DNA from: Bin18 sp965242795
GTDB taxonomy: Bacteria; Desulfobacterota; Binatia; Bin18
DNA: 64,000 nucleotides
Reading direction: 5' to 3'
Assembly (NCBI GenBank): GCA_965242795.1
Contig: OZ251505.1
Coordinates: 2,914,001-2,978,000, forward strand
A program made the translations under genes and the position numbers. Positions 42,719 to 50,811 of this stretch are shown in pieces. The notes under the pieces are model-generated. The model searched no databases and had not been told where the DNA came from. It was given only the letters and a program-made list of their open reading frames with translations. Within the stretch, counting starts at the first letter, position 1; every line of letters begins with the position of its first letter.

Positions 42719-43840
42719 TCAGAAGTGTTCGGGGAACCGGGCGGCCAGTACCTCGGCCAACGTCCTGAGACCCGGAGTATCGGGCAGCCGCGCCAGGACG
42801 CGGCGGACGGTCGCCAGCGTGGGAGGGATGTAGCGCAGATAGCCGGGTTTGCCCTTTTCCAGTTCGAGATAATAGAAGCGCCCGACGACCTTGCACGCCT
42901 TTTGCAGCAGGCACAGGTTGTACTCGTTCCACACGTCGGTGTACGCGCGCGGCGTGTCCGCCTGCCGGTTCCAGGCGTCATGGTAGTAACGGACGAGCGC
43001 CGCTTCCAGGTCCGGCGTCACCACGGCCGGCGTGTCGCGGTCGTTCAGCAGTGTGGCGAGGTCGTAGGCTGCCGGCGCGAGGAGCGCATCCTGAAAGTCG
43101 ATGACGCGCACCGCGTTGCCCGCCTCGGGCTGCACGAACAGATTCCAACTGTGGTAGTCGCGGTGGTTGAGCACCGCGGGCGCGTCGGCCAATCGGGTGG
43201 ATATGTCGTCGAACAGATTAGGTAACGCTTCCGACCGGTCGGACGGCAGACTGTCGGCCTCGCCCCGGTTCAGCCCCCATTCCACGAAGTGTTCGAATTC
43301 CCACAGAAAGAGCCGCTTGTCGAAACGCTGCTTGAAAGCGAGACAGGTATCATTGCGCGCGCGCGTTCCCACGATCTGGATTAACAGCAGTTGATTGATC
43401 GCGCGCCGATACCAGGCTTCGACTTCCGCCGGGGAACAGTCGCTCACCGCGTCGCGCAGCGCCGAGTCGCCGACGTCTTCGAGCAGCAGGAATCCGTCCT
43501 GCACGCCGTCCACGTACACTTCCGGGACGCGCACCCCGAGCGGTTCCAGAAAATAATGCACGTTGAGATAGGGTAATTCGGTGGGCGGCGCGTCGAGCAC
43601 GGCCAATTCGTCGGACGACAGCGCCAGCCCGCTCCCAGCCAGCAGCATGACTACCGTGGACCGAGGCACGTTCGGCCCGGTGCCACTCAGCGACAGGCGG
43701 GCGTAACTGCGGCTCGACGCATCTCCGGCCAAGTCCGTCAACTGCGTAATACGGACGCCCTCCCCCCATTTGTCGGCGACCGCTTTTTCCAACGCGCGGC
43801 GCAATTCGGCATTCATGGTCTGCGGACGTACCAAGCGCAT
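42719..43840 (-). CDS. amgK: Aminoglycoside-phosphotransferase-fold sugar kinase, AmgK-like
   Basis: A 373-residue (or 365 from the ATG at 43816) kinase with the catalytic loop HRDYHSWNLF and the metal-binding DFQDALLAPAAYDL. This is the APH-fold arrangement of anomeric MurNAc/GlcNAc kinase. Adjacency to the nucleotidyltransferase supports the cell-wall recycling role. Both candidate starts lack a clear Shine-Dalgarno. It is divergent from an acyl-CoA dehydrogenase, with repeats in the shared gap. Confidence 0.85.
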   Translation of the reverse strand: MRLVRPQTMNAELRRALEKAVADKWGEGVRITQLTDLAGDASSRSYARLSLSGTGPNVPRSTVVMLLAGSGLALSSDELAVLDAPPTELPYLNVHYFLEPLGVRVPEVYVDGVQDGFLLLEDVGDSALRDAVSDCSPAEVEAWYRRAINQLLLIQIVGTRARNDTCLAFKQRFDKRLFLWEFEHFVEWGLNRGEADSLPSDRSEALPNLFDDISTRLADAPAVLNHRDYHSWNLFVQPEAGNAVRVIDFQDALLAPAAYDLATLLNDRDTPAVVTPDLEAALVRYYHDAWNRQADTPRAYTDVWNEYNLCLLQKACKVVGRFYYLELEKGKPGYLRYIPPTLATVRRVLARLPDTPGLRTLAEVLAARFPEHF

Positions 43841-43911
43841 CGGGCGCTGTCAAAACACGAGGGAGGCCCGATTCGACATGTCGGGCGGGTGCGATGCTAC
43901 GGGCGGACCCT

Positions 43912-43996
43912 CGCCCCCGGATCAAGTCCGGGGCAGGCTCCAACCCTCTCCCGGTGGTCCCTGAGCTTGTCGAAGGGTCGAAGGGGGGAGAGGGGA
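43912..43996. repeat. CCCGGATCAAGTCCGGGG repeat fused to a CTGAGCTTGTCGAAGG unit
   Basis: This stretch matches 47031-47105 closely in order and content: a GGATC(A/G)AGTCCGGGGCAGGC block, then CCCTGAGCTTGTCGAAGG, then GGGGGGAGAGGGG. It lies in the divergent gap upstream of an acyl-CoA dehydrogenase. Confidence 0.75.
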
Positions 43997-44113
43997 CAGA
44001 AGGCGGAACGGGAAAAATCCAAATCGATACTGCCCGAACCGCAGCGCCCGTGCACTCCGCTTCTTTACCCGAAAAACGGGACTGGCTAAGCTGAGCCGCT
44101 CAAGGAGAGTGGG

Positions 44114-45298
44114 ATGGATTTCAATTTCAGTGCCGAAGAAGAAGCCTTTCGCCAGGAGTTGCGCGCGTGGCTCGCCGCCAACCTGCCCGCGGGCTACGAC
44201 CCCGCGCATTTCGACGAGATCGATGCGGATGCGCGGTTCGCGTATCAGCGCGCGTGGCAGAAAACGGCGCACCGCGACCGCTGGGTGGGCATTCACTGGC
44301 CCGAGGAGTACGGCGGCCGCGGCGCCAGCCTGATGGAGATGTTCATCTTCAATCAGGAGATGCAGCAGGCCCATACTCCCCGCTTCGCCAATACGCTGGG
44401 GCTCATGATGTCGGGGCCGACCCTCATTCACTGGGGCACCGACGAACAGAAACGGCGCTATCTGCCCGGCATCCTGTCGGGCGATGAAATCTGGTGCGAG
44501 GGCCTGTCCGAGCCCGACGCCGGCTCCGACTTGGCCTCCATGCAGACGCGCGCGGTCGAGGACGGCGACGTCTTCGTGGTGAACGGCCAGAAGGTGTGGA
44601 CCAGCTTCGCCCACCGCGCGGACTTCATCCAGTTGTTCGTGCGCACCGACCCGGACGCGCCCAAACACCGCGGCATCAGTTGCCTGGCCGTGGACATGCA
44701 GACCCCGGGCGTCCGCGTCCGACCGCTCGTGCAGATGACCGGCGACGCGGAATTCAACGAGGTGTTCTTCGAGGGCGTGCGCGTACCCAAGGCCAACCTG
44801 ATCGGGCCGAAAAACGAGGGCTGGAACGTGTTGGTGACCACGCTCATGCACGAGCGCGCCGGCATCGGCTCCGCGTTGCCGGTCCACCGCCAGTTCGCCG
44901 AGTTGCTCAAGTTGAGCCGGCGCGTCGCAGTGCACGGCCGCCCGGCATGCGAGGACCCGGCCGTACGCCAACGCCTGGCGCAGTTCGCCATCGAGTGCAA
45001 GGCGATCACCTACAACATGTTCCGCAGCTTCAGTAAGCGCCTCAAGGGGGCGCCGCCGGGACCCGAGGGATCGGTCAACAAGCTGGCCGGCTCGGAACTC
45101 AACGTGCGGCTGGCCATGTTCGCCACCGAGTTGCTGGGGCCGTACGCCCAACTCACGCAAGGGTCGGCCCACGCGGTGGACAACGGCCGCTGGCCCAAGG
45201 CGGCGCTCTGGTATCGCTTGCTCACCATCGGCGGCGGCACCTCCGAGATCCAGAAGAACATCCTGGGCGACCGGGTGCTGAAACTCCCCAAGGGCTGA
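44114..45298 (+). CDS. Acyl-CoA dehydrogenase, FadE/IVD-like
   Basis: A 394-residue FAD enzyme. Landmarks are CEGLSEPDAGSDLASM and KVWTSFAHRADF (FAD binding) and the C-terminal GGGTSEIQKNILGDRVLKL. The usual Glu near the C terminus is not at the short-chain position; LMHERAGIG may provide the base as in isovaleryl- and long-chain types, which is an inference from family comparison. The ATG at 44114 follows CAAGGAGAG. Confidence 0.93.
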   Translation: MDFNFSAEEEAFRQELRAWLAANLPAGYDPAHFDEIDADARFAYQRAWQKTAHRDRWVGIHWPEEYGGRGASLMEMFIFNQEMQQAHTPRFANTLGLMMSGPTLIHWGTDEQKRRYLPGILSGDEIWCEGLSEPDAGSDLASMQTRAVEDGDVFVVNGQKVWTSFAHRADFIQLFVRTDPDAPKHRGISCLAVDMQTPGVRVRPLVQMTGDAEFNEVFFEGVRVPKANLIGPKNEGWNVLVTTLMHERAGIGSALPVHRQFAELLKLSRRVAVHGRPACEDPAVRQRLAQFAIECKAITYNMFRSFSKRLKGAPPGPEGSVNKLAGSELNVRLAMFATELLGPYAQLTQGSAHAVDNGRWPKAALWYRLLTIGGGTSEIQKNILGDRVLKLPKG

Positions 45299-45401
45299 AT
45301 GCGGGAAGATGGGAATCGCGCAGGAGCCGGCGTCCGGTCCCGCCGTCGTGATGACGGAGCAAAGACAACGAGCGTTTCGGCACAGAAGAGGAACACGTCC
45401 C

Positions 45402-45785
45402 ATGAACGAATATCAAACCGCCATGTTGGCGTTGCAGGAGTCTTCTTTGACTTTGCAAGAGGCTTCTTTGGCCTTGCAGGAGGCTTCCGTCGCTTTGCAG
45501 CAGGCGGCGTTGACCGCGAGTCATTGGCACACCGGGATTACGTTGGCCGTGTCGTCCTGCCTCGTGCTGTACGGGTTTCGGATCATGCGCCAAAGTACGG
45601 ACGCGCGGAATGCCGCGTTGCAAGCCGACCAGGAACAACGCCGCCAAGAGCACGCCGAAACTATGCGCCGTATGGATCAGCAGCATGCCGAAGCCATGGA
45701 CGCATTGCACACTGTCATTCACGGGTTGGAGACCACGATTGAACGGACTGCTCCGAAGGAAGGGGGAACCCGTGCCGGCGTCTGA
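45402..45785 (+). CDS. Single-TM coiled-coil protein with tandem LQEAS heptads
   Basis: A 127-residue protein whose first about 35 residues repeat a seven-residue unit (LQESSLT, LQEASLA, LQEASVA, LQQAALT), encoded by near-identical 21-bp DNA repeats at about 45432-45515. A membrane helix follows (ITLAVSSCLVLYGF), then a Gln/Arg/His-rich coiled coil (ADQEQRRQEHAETMRRMDQQ). I do not recognise a family. It may form membrane-tethered oligomers. AGAGGAACACG precedes the ATG at 45402. The repeat is prone to copy-number change. Confidence 0.7.
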   Translation: MNEYQTAMLALQESSLTLQEASLALQEASVALQQAALTASHWHTGITLAVSSCLVLYGFRIMRQSTDARNAALQADQEQRRQEHAETMRRMDQQHAEAMDALHTVIHGLETTIERTAPKEGGTRAGV

Positions 45786-45889
45786 CGCTTTGGCCGCGCC
45801 GGGATCCCGAGGCAGCTATGAACTGGGGGCTGGCCTCCCTGTCCGCGTGGCTGGGACGCGGCTCCGAAAAACGGCAATGACGGAAGTAA
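45786..45889. other. Gap before repeat element, no gene seen
   Basis: About 100 bp after the coiled-coil gene holds no supported gene. It runs into the MITE-like element that fills the rest of the 314-bp intergenic space. Confidence 0.5.
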
Positions 45890-46080
45890 AGCCAATCGTA
45901 TCCTTGAAGGTCCCCTCCCGTCGTCATTCCCGCGGAAGCGGAAATCCGGGGCATGGATTCCTGCTTTCGCAGAGCCTGCCCCCGGCTTGAACGGGGGAAT
46001 GACGAGGGAAACAGAAATGACGAGGGGAACGAGTACGACGAGGGGAAATTGCATTCGGGGTCGTCTCGTATGGAATTCCC
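45890..46080. mobile_element. MITE-like element, copy 5, with TCATTCCCGCGGAAGC interior
   Basis: The right end GGGGTCGTCTCGTATGG...ATTCCC (46057-46080) matches the family, and a diverged left end lies at AATCGTATCCTTGAAGG (about 45893). The interior carries GTCATTCCCGCGGAAGCGG and CCCCCGGCTTGAACGGGG as in copy 4. It ends just upstream of the ribosome site of the SDR gene. Confidence 0.6.
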
Positions 46081-46099
46081 GACAAAAAGGAGGCAGACC

Positions 46100-46993
46100 A
46101 TGGGGAAGCTGGACGGAAAAGTCGCCATCGTAACCGGTTCGGGCCGCGGCATCGGTCGGGGCATCGTGCGCCTCATGGCGCAGGAAGGCGCCAAGGTGGT
46201 GGTGAACGACCTGGGCGCGAGCGTCGACGGCGAGGGCGAAGACCGGAGCCCGGCCCAACAGGTCGTGGACGAGATCACGAGCGCGGGCGGCGCCGCGGTC
46301 GCCAGTACCGACAACGTCGCCACGGCCGCGGGCGGCGCGCATCTGGTGCAGACCGCACTCGACGCGTTCGGCCGGCTCGACATTCTGGTCAATTGCGCCG
46401 GGATTCTGCGCGACCGCATGATCTTCAACATGACCGAGGAAGAGTGGGACGCGGTGATCGCCGTCCACCTCAAGGGCCACTACTGCACCATCCGCCCGGC
46501 CTCGGCGCACATGCGCCGCCAGAAAAGCGGGCGTATCATCAACTTCTCGTCGAACTCGGCGCTGGGCGCGCCCGGCCAACCCAACTATGCCGCGGCCAAA
46601 GCCGGCATCCTGGGCCTGACGTACAGCAGCGCCAACGCGCTGGCGAAATACAACGTCACCTGCAACGCCATCCTGCCCGGCGCGGCCACGCGCATGACCG
46701 ACACCATCCCGGCCAACTTCGCCCAGGAGATGGGCTTGTCGGGACCCAGCGGCGCGGCCCAGGGCAGCCCGCTCGACCCGTCCAACGTCGCCCCGATCGT
46801 CGTCTTCCTCGCCAGCGACGACGCCCAGCACGTCACCGGCCAAGCGTTCGGCGCCAGCGGCTACAAAATCTCGCTCTACACCCACCTGGAGCCCGAAAAG
46901 ACGATCTACAGCCCCGGCCCGTGGGACCTCGACCACCTCTTCAAGGTCTTCAAGAGCACGCTGGGCGCCAACCTGAAGCCCCCGCGGATGTGA
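46100..46993 (+). CDS. Short-chain dehydrogenase, hydroxyacyl-CoA dehydrogenase-like
   Basis: A 297-residue SDR with TGSGRGIGRG near residue 13 and the catalytic Y-x3-K in NYAAAKAG. The N-terminal sequence (VVVNDLGASVDGEG, with the extra acidic insertion) resembles the (R)-3-hydroxyacyl-CoA dehydrogenase domain of peroxisomal multifunctional enzyme type 2. The ATG at 46100 follows AAAAAGGAGG. The C-terminal extension (YTHLEPEKTIYSPGPWDLD) is longer than the classical SDR core. It may serve fatty or cyclic acid oxidation with the nearby acyl-CoA dehydrogenase. Confidence 0.88.
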   Translation: MGKLDGKVAIVTGSGRGIGRGIVRLMAQEGAKVVVNDLGASVDGEGEDRSPAQQVVDEITSAGGAAVASTDNVATAAGGAHLVQTALDAFGRLDILVNCAGILRDRMIFNMTEEEWDAVIAVHLKGHYCTIRPASAHMRRQKSGRIINFSSNSALGAPGQPNYAAAKAGILGLTYSSANALAKYNVTCNAILPGAATRMTDTIPANFAQEMGLSGPSGAAQGSPLDPSNVAPIVVFLASDDAQHVTGQAFGASGYKISLYTHLEPEKTIYSPGPWDLDHLFKVFKSTLGANLKPPRM

Positions 46994-47030
46994 GGGTGCA
47001 TTCCCTCTCCCCTCTGCGGGAGAAGGCTCC

Positions 47031-47105
47031 CGCCCGGATCGAGTCCGGGGCAGGCTCCAGCCCTCCCCCGGTGATCCCTGAGCTTGTCGAAGGGGGGAGA
47101 GGGGA
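47031..47105. repeat. Second copy of the CCCGGATC-AGTCCGGGG / TTGTCGAAGG compound repeat
   Basis: It matches 43912-43996 in content and order and lies between the SDR and the FKBP gene. No gene is supported in this 210-bp gap. Confidence 0.75.
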
Positions 47106-47203
47106 TAAAAGGGGGACCGTTCAGCGTTGTTTCCCTGTACTTTTCCGCATAGGCTGGCCGCCGCTCTCGCACAACGACGGGAGCGGAGTAAAGGAGCCGA
47201 ACC

Positions 47204-47770
47204 ATGCGGAAAAGAGGCGACGGGAAGCAATGGTGTCGGGCCACGATGGTGGGTGTCGCCCTGCTGTTGGGCGCGGGGCCGGCCGCGGCGCAGGAGACGG
47301 TCGCCGACGGCGCGCGGGTGTCGCTCGAATATACGGTCAGCCTGGCGGACGAGACGGTGTTCGATTCGAACGTGGGCAAGGCGCCGCTGGTCTATACGCA
47401 CGGCGCAGGGGAACTCGTGCCGGGTCTGGAACGGCAACTCGTCGGCTTGAAGGCCGGTGATGCCAAATCGGTGGAAGTCCCGCCCGAAGAAGCCTACGGC
47501 GCGGTCGATCCGAACCGATTGCAGGAAGTGCCCAAGGAGAACGTGCCGGAAGCGTCGCGCGCTGTGGGCAAGAAGCTGCAGGGCCGCGGCCCCAACGGGC
47601 GCATGATGTACGCCCAGGTCCGGGAGGTGAAGGACGACACCCTGGTGGTGGACCTGAATCACCCGCTGGCCGGACAGAAACTGTTTTTCGCGGTCAAGGT
47701 GCTCAAGGTGGAGCAGGCGCCGCCGCAGACGGTGGAGATGCCGGGGGACGCGGGCGGAACGCAACCGTAA
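47204..47770 (+). CDS. Secreted FKBP-type peptidyl-prolyl isomerase (SlyD-like)
   Basis: A 188-residue protein with an N-terminal signal peptide (ATMVGVALLLGAGPAAAQE, cut near A-Q) and an FKBP domain beginning at VSLEYTVSLADETVFDSN, with the long VPPEEAYGAVDPNRLQEVP insert-in-flap typical of SlyD-type enzymes. The domain ends in NHPLAGQKLFFAVKVLKV. It should assist folding in the periplasm. AAAGGAG lies upstream of the ATG. SlyD itself is cytosolic and has a His-rich tail, which is missing here. Confidence 0.93.
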   Translation: MRKRGDGKQWCRATMVGVALLLGAGPAAAQETVADGARVSLEYTVSLADETVFDSNVGKAPLVYTHGAGELVPGLERQLVGLKAGDAKSVEVPPEEAYGAVDPNRLQEVPKENVPEASRAVGKKLQGRGPNGRMMYAQVREVKDDTLVVDLNHPLAGQKLFFAVKVLKVEQAPPQTVEMPGDAGGTQP

Positions 47771-47814
47771 GTCGGCGGGGGTTCGTGGCGTAGCGTGCGG
47801 TCGCCGCGTTTCCT

Positions 47815-47972
47815 TTACGGGGACTACTTGTCCACTCCCCCTCTCCCCAGCCCGCTCCCCGACCCTTCGACAGGCTCAGGGGCCGGGGAGAGGGAGCGGA
47901 ATCGGACGAACTCATCTCGATTCCTCCAATCCCTTTCCGCCTTCTCCTCATCCCCTCCGGAGGGAGAGGGGG
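47815..47972. repeat. Short repeats supplying the leader of the next gene
   Basis: CCTTCGACAGGCTCAGGGGC (about 47870-47890) and a CCCCTCCGGAGGGAGAGGGGG hairpin unit (21 bases, CCCCTCCGGAGG plus GAGAGGGGG, about 47952-47972) fill the gap. The second ends just before the ATG of the phosphatidyltransferase and provides its purine-rich ribosome site. Confidence 0.6.
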
Positions 47973-47973
47973 A

Positions 47974-48606
47974 ATGCCGGAGGTCACGCTGCCGGTCAAT
48001 CGTTTGTCCAGAGGAGCGCGGGCGTTCAACTTCGCGCACGCGCTGACCGGCGCGCGGCTGGCCCTGACGCCCGTTTTTCTGGTGGCGGTGGAGGCCGCCA
48101 TGCAGCGGCCCACGCTCGGCCGCATCGGTTGGGTGGTCGGATTGTTCGCGGCGATCTGTGCGAGCGATTATTACGATGGGCCACTGGCGCGCGCCCTGGG
48201 CCGGAGTTCCGATTGGGGCAAGCTGCTCGACAACGTGGCGGACGTGACGTTTCTGCTCGTGACGCTGGGCTATCTGACGTCGCGCGGGGCCGTGCCGTGG
48301 TGGATTCCGGCCGCGGTGGGCGGCGCGTTCGCGCAGTATGCGATCGACTCCTGGTGGCTGTCGCGCCACGCGCCGCGCGTGACCCTGGTCTCCAACCCGA
48401 TCGGCCACTGGGCCGGAGTGCTCAATTATGCCGGCGTCGGCGTCATGGCGCTCCACGCCGCCACGCAGACGCGGCTGTTCGCGGCACCGCTGGTCCAAGT
48501 GTTGCTGCTAGCGTGGCTCGGGTATCTGCTGCTCGCCGTGGGCGTGCGGCTGCGTTTCTTCCTGGGCGCCCGGGCAGCCGTTCGTCGCGATGGGGCGGCC
48601 GGCTGA
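47974..48606 (+). CDS. CDP-alcohol phosphatidyltransferase family protein
   Basis: A 210-residue polytopic membrane enzyme with the complete family signature D-G-x2-A-R-x8-G-x3-D-x3-D, seen in YYDGPLARALGRSSDWGKLL followed by DNVAD. It transfers a phosphatidyl group from CDP-diacylglycerol to an alcohol; which alcohol is not evident. About six membrane helices are visible. The ATG at 47974 uses a ribosome site embedded in an interspersed repeat. Confidence 0.92.
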   Translation: MPEVTLPVNRLSRGARAFNFAHALTGARLALTPVFLVAVEAAMQRPTLGRIGWVVGLFAAICASDYYDGPLARALGRSSDWGKLLDNVADVTFLLVTLGYLTSRGAVPWWIPAAVGGAFAQYAIDSWWLSRHAPRVTLVSNPIGHWAGVLNYAGVGVMALHAATQTRLFAAPLVQVLLLAWLGYLLLAVGVRLRFFLGARAAVRRDGAAG

Positions 48607-48659
48607 GGCGTGGAAAGAAAGTCGAAAGGGTAGGGTGCGAAGGGCGAGGTGACATCGGG

Positions 48660-48785
48660 GTTCGTTTCGATGTTTCGACAAGCTCAACACATCGCAGGCT
48701 CAACGAACTTATGGGTGGAAGGTCCTTGAGCTCGGTTGACGAGCCTGTGGTCCCTGAGCTTGTCGAAGGCGTGAGCGAGGCATAC
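48660..48785. repeat. TTCGACAAGCTCA-type repeat cluster
   Basis: At least four related units (TTTCGACAAGCTCAAC, GCAGGCTCAACGAAC, TGACGAGCCTGTGG, CCTGAGCTTGTCGAAGG) lie in both orientations in the 249-bp gap before the DUF433 gene. No gene is supported in the gap. Confidence 0.75.
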
Positions 48786-48876
48786 CGGGATACTCACAAT
48801 CTGTTGCTTTGCCTCTGATCCGTGACATGCTTATAGTGCGAAACGGAGAAAGAAGATGAAGAAAGGGGAACCGAGC

Positions 48877-49104
48877 ATGGACCGGAGGGATTACCTCACC
48901 CGAGACCCGGAAGTCTGTCACGGACAGTTGTGCGCAAAGGGGACACGGGTGCTGGTCATCAACATTCTCGACAGCCTCGCGGAAGGAGCAACGCAGAAAG
49001 ACGTGTTACTGAGTTACCCGTCGATCGAGCCCGAACACGTCAGCGCCGCCATCATGTATGCCGCGGAACTCGACGAAAACCTTCCGCACGTCCGGCTCCG
49101 GTAG
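48877..49104 (+). CDS. DUF433-family protein, orphan antitoxin-like
   Basis: A 75-residue (or 82 from the ATG at 48856) protein with the DUF433 core: RDPEVCHGQLCAKGTRVLV, then ILDSLAEGATQKDVL and the LLSYPSIEPEHVSAAIMYA helix. These proteins usually act as antitoxins or regulators beside DUF5615 PIN-like toxins. Here no such toxin follows; the next gene is a thiolase-like protein. I prefer the ATG at 48877 because AAGGGG precedes it. Confidence 0.85.
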   Translation: MDRRDYLTRDPEVCHGQLCAKGTRVLVINILDSLAEGATQKDVLLSYPSIEPEHVSAAIMYAAELDENLPHVRLR

Positions 49105-49180
49105 GCCCGTCGGTTCTTTCCCCCGGCGGAAGGGCTGCGCTATAAGGGGAGCCGGGTGCAGCCGATCAAGGAGGGGGCGC

Positions 49181-50332
49181 ATGAGCTTACGAGGGACCGC
49201 GGCCATTTGCGGGTTCGCCGAAATGGCGCCGCAAAAGGGCGCGGGAGACGTGACGCCGCTGGGGATCATCGCCAACGTGGCCCGCGACGCGATTGCCGAC
49301 GCCGGGCTGAAGAAATCCGACGTCGACGGCCTGCTGACCGGCTGGGCGCTGTCCGACTACAGCGTGCTGTGGCCGTCGGTGGTGGCCGACTATCTGCAAC
49401 TCCACCCCACGTACGTGAATCAGGTCGAACTGGGCGGGGCGTCCGCGGCCGGCATGGTCTGGCGCGCGGCCGCGGCCATTCGGGGCGGCATGTGCCACAC
49501 CGTGCTGTGCGTGTTGGGCGACCGGCGCGCCCGGGCCCGCCAGATGCCGCCGTTTCCGAGCATCGAGGCCGAGTTCGACGCGCCGTACGGTTTGATCGCC
49601 GCCAACCCCGGCTATGCGCTGATTGCCCAGCGCCACAAGCACGAATACGGCACCACCGCGGAGCAGATGGCCAAGGTCGCGGTCGATCAGCGCAAGAGCG
49701 CCTGCCGCAACCCCGCGGCCCTGTTCGGCCAGACCGAGATCGACGTCGGCGACGTACTCGACTCGCGCATGATCGTCGATCCGCTGCACCTGCTCGAAAT
49801 CGTCAGTCCGTGCACCGGCGGGGGCGCGTTCGTCGTCACCAGCACGGAACGCGCCAAGGACGGCCCGCATCCCCCGGTGACGCTGCTCGGGGCAGGCGAG
49901 GCGGGCGGGCATTCCAGCATCACCCACGCGCGCAACCTGACGACCTCGCTGGTCAAGCCGGCGGCCGAGGCCGCGTTCCGGATGGCCGGCGTCGGACCGC
50001 AGGACATGGACTTCGTCCAGCCCTACGACTGCTACACGATCACGGTGATCGTGACGCTGGAGGACGCGGGTTTCTGCGACAAGGGCGAGGGCGGCCGCTT
50101 CGTCGCCGCGCACGACCTGTCGTACGCCGGCGACTTTCCGTGCAACACCCACGGCGGCCAACTATCGTTCGGCCAGCCCGGATTGGCCGGCGGCATGAGC
50201 CACGTGATCGAGGCCGCGCGCCAGTTGATGGGCCGCGGCGAGGCGCGCCAAGTTCCCGGCGCCCACGTCGGCTACGTCAACGGCAACGGCGGCATCATGG
50301 CCGAGCAATGCAGCCTCGTGTTGGGCGTCTAG
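49181..50332 (+). CDS. Thiolase-fold (SCP2-like) protein lacking the nucleophile cysteine
   Basis: A 383-residue thiolase-superfamily protein (segments GLLTGWALSDYS, SPCTGGGAFVV, HGGQLSFGQPGLAGGM). At the usual C-A-S-G position the sequence is VELGGASAAGMVW, with Gly where the acyl-carrying Cys is expected. This is known in a group of DUF35-linked thiolase-like proteins. The ATG at 49181 has AAGGAGGGGG. It is followed 40 bp later by a DUF35 Zn-ribbon protein, its likely partner. Confidence 0.9.
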   Translation: MSLRGTAAICGFAEMAPQKGAGDVTPLGIIANVARDAIADAGLKKSDVDGLLTGWALSDYSVLWPSVVADYLQLHPTYVNQVELGGASAAGMVWRAAAAIRGGMCHTVLCVLGDRRARARQMPPFPSIEAEFDAPYGLIAANPGYALIAQRHKHEYGTTAEQMAKVAVDQRKSACRNPAALFGQTEIDVGDVLDSRMIVDPLHLLEIVSPCTGGGAFVVTSTERAKDGPHPPVTLLGAGEAGGHSSITHARNLTTSLVKPAAEAAFRMAGVGPQDMDFVQPYDCYTITVIVTLEDAGFCDKGEGGRFVAAHDLSYAGDFPCNTHGGQLSFGQPGLAGGMSHVIEAARQLMGRGEARQVPGAHVGYVNGNGGIMAEQCSLVLGV

Positions 50333-50372
50333 CCGAACGCGGGGACCGCCCGGCCCCTCGAAAGGCAGCTTT

Positions 50373-50798
50373 ATGAGCGCACACAAGAAACCGCTCCCGC
50401 ATCCCACCGAGGTGACCCGACCGTTCTGGGACGCGGCCAAACGGCACGAGCTCCACCTCCAGCGCTGCGCCGCGTGCGGAGTGCACGTCTTCTACCCGCG
50501 CGAGGCGTGTGCGGCGTGCCTGTCCGCCGACCTCGACTGGGTCCGCGTGTCCGGCCGCGGCACGCTGTATTCGTACACGATTGCGGAAGCACCCACGCAT
50601 CCCGGGTTCGCGGACGAGGCGCCGTACGTGATCGCGATCGTCGAACTGGCGGAGGGGCCGCGCATCACCACGAACATCGTCGGCTGCCGGCCCGGGGACG
50701 TGACGATCGGCATGCCGGTCACCGCCACGTTCGAGGACGTGAACGACGAAATCACGCTGGTCAAATTCCGTCCCGCGGCCGACGCAACCTCCGACTGA
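50373..50798 (+). CDS. DUF35 / Zn-ribbon OB-fold acyl-CoA-associated protein
   Basis: A 141-residue protein with a rubredoxin-like zinc ribbon (C-x2-C in RCAACGVHVFYPRE, second pair in ACAAC) followed by an OB-fold (GRGTLYSYTI, APYVIAIVEL). DUF35 proteins bind thiolases and bring the active sites together, as in archaeal acetoacetyl-CoA thiolase/HMG-CoA synthase complexes. It directly follows the thiolase-like gene. The formate dehydrogenase genes begin 13 bp after it, so all four may be one transcript. Confidence 0.92.
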   Translation: MSAHKKPLPHPTEVTRPFWDAAKRHELHLQRCAACGVHVFYPREACAACLSADLDWVRVSGRGTLYSYTIAEAPTHPGFADEAPYVIAIVELAEGPRITTNIVGCRPGDVTIGMPVTATFEDVNDEITLVKFRPAADATSD

Positions 50799-50811
50799 AC
50801 GGCAGGGGCGT

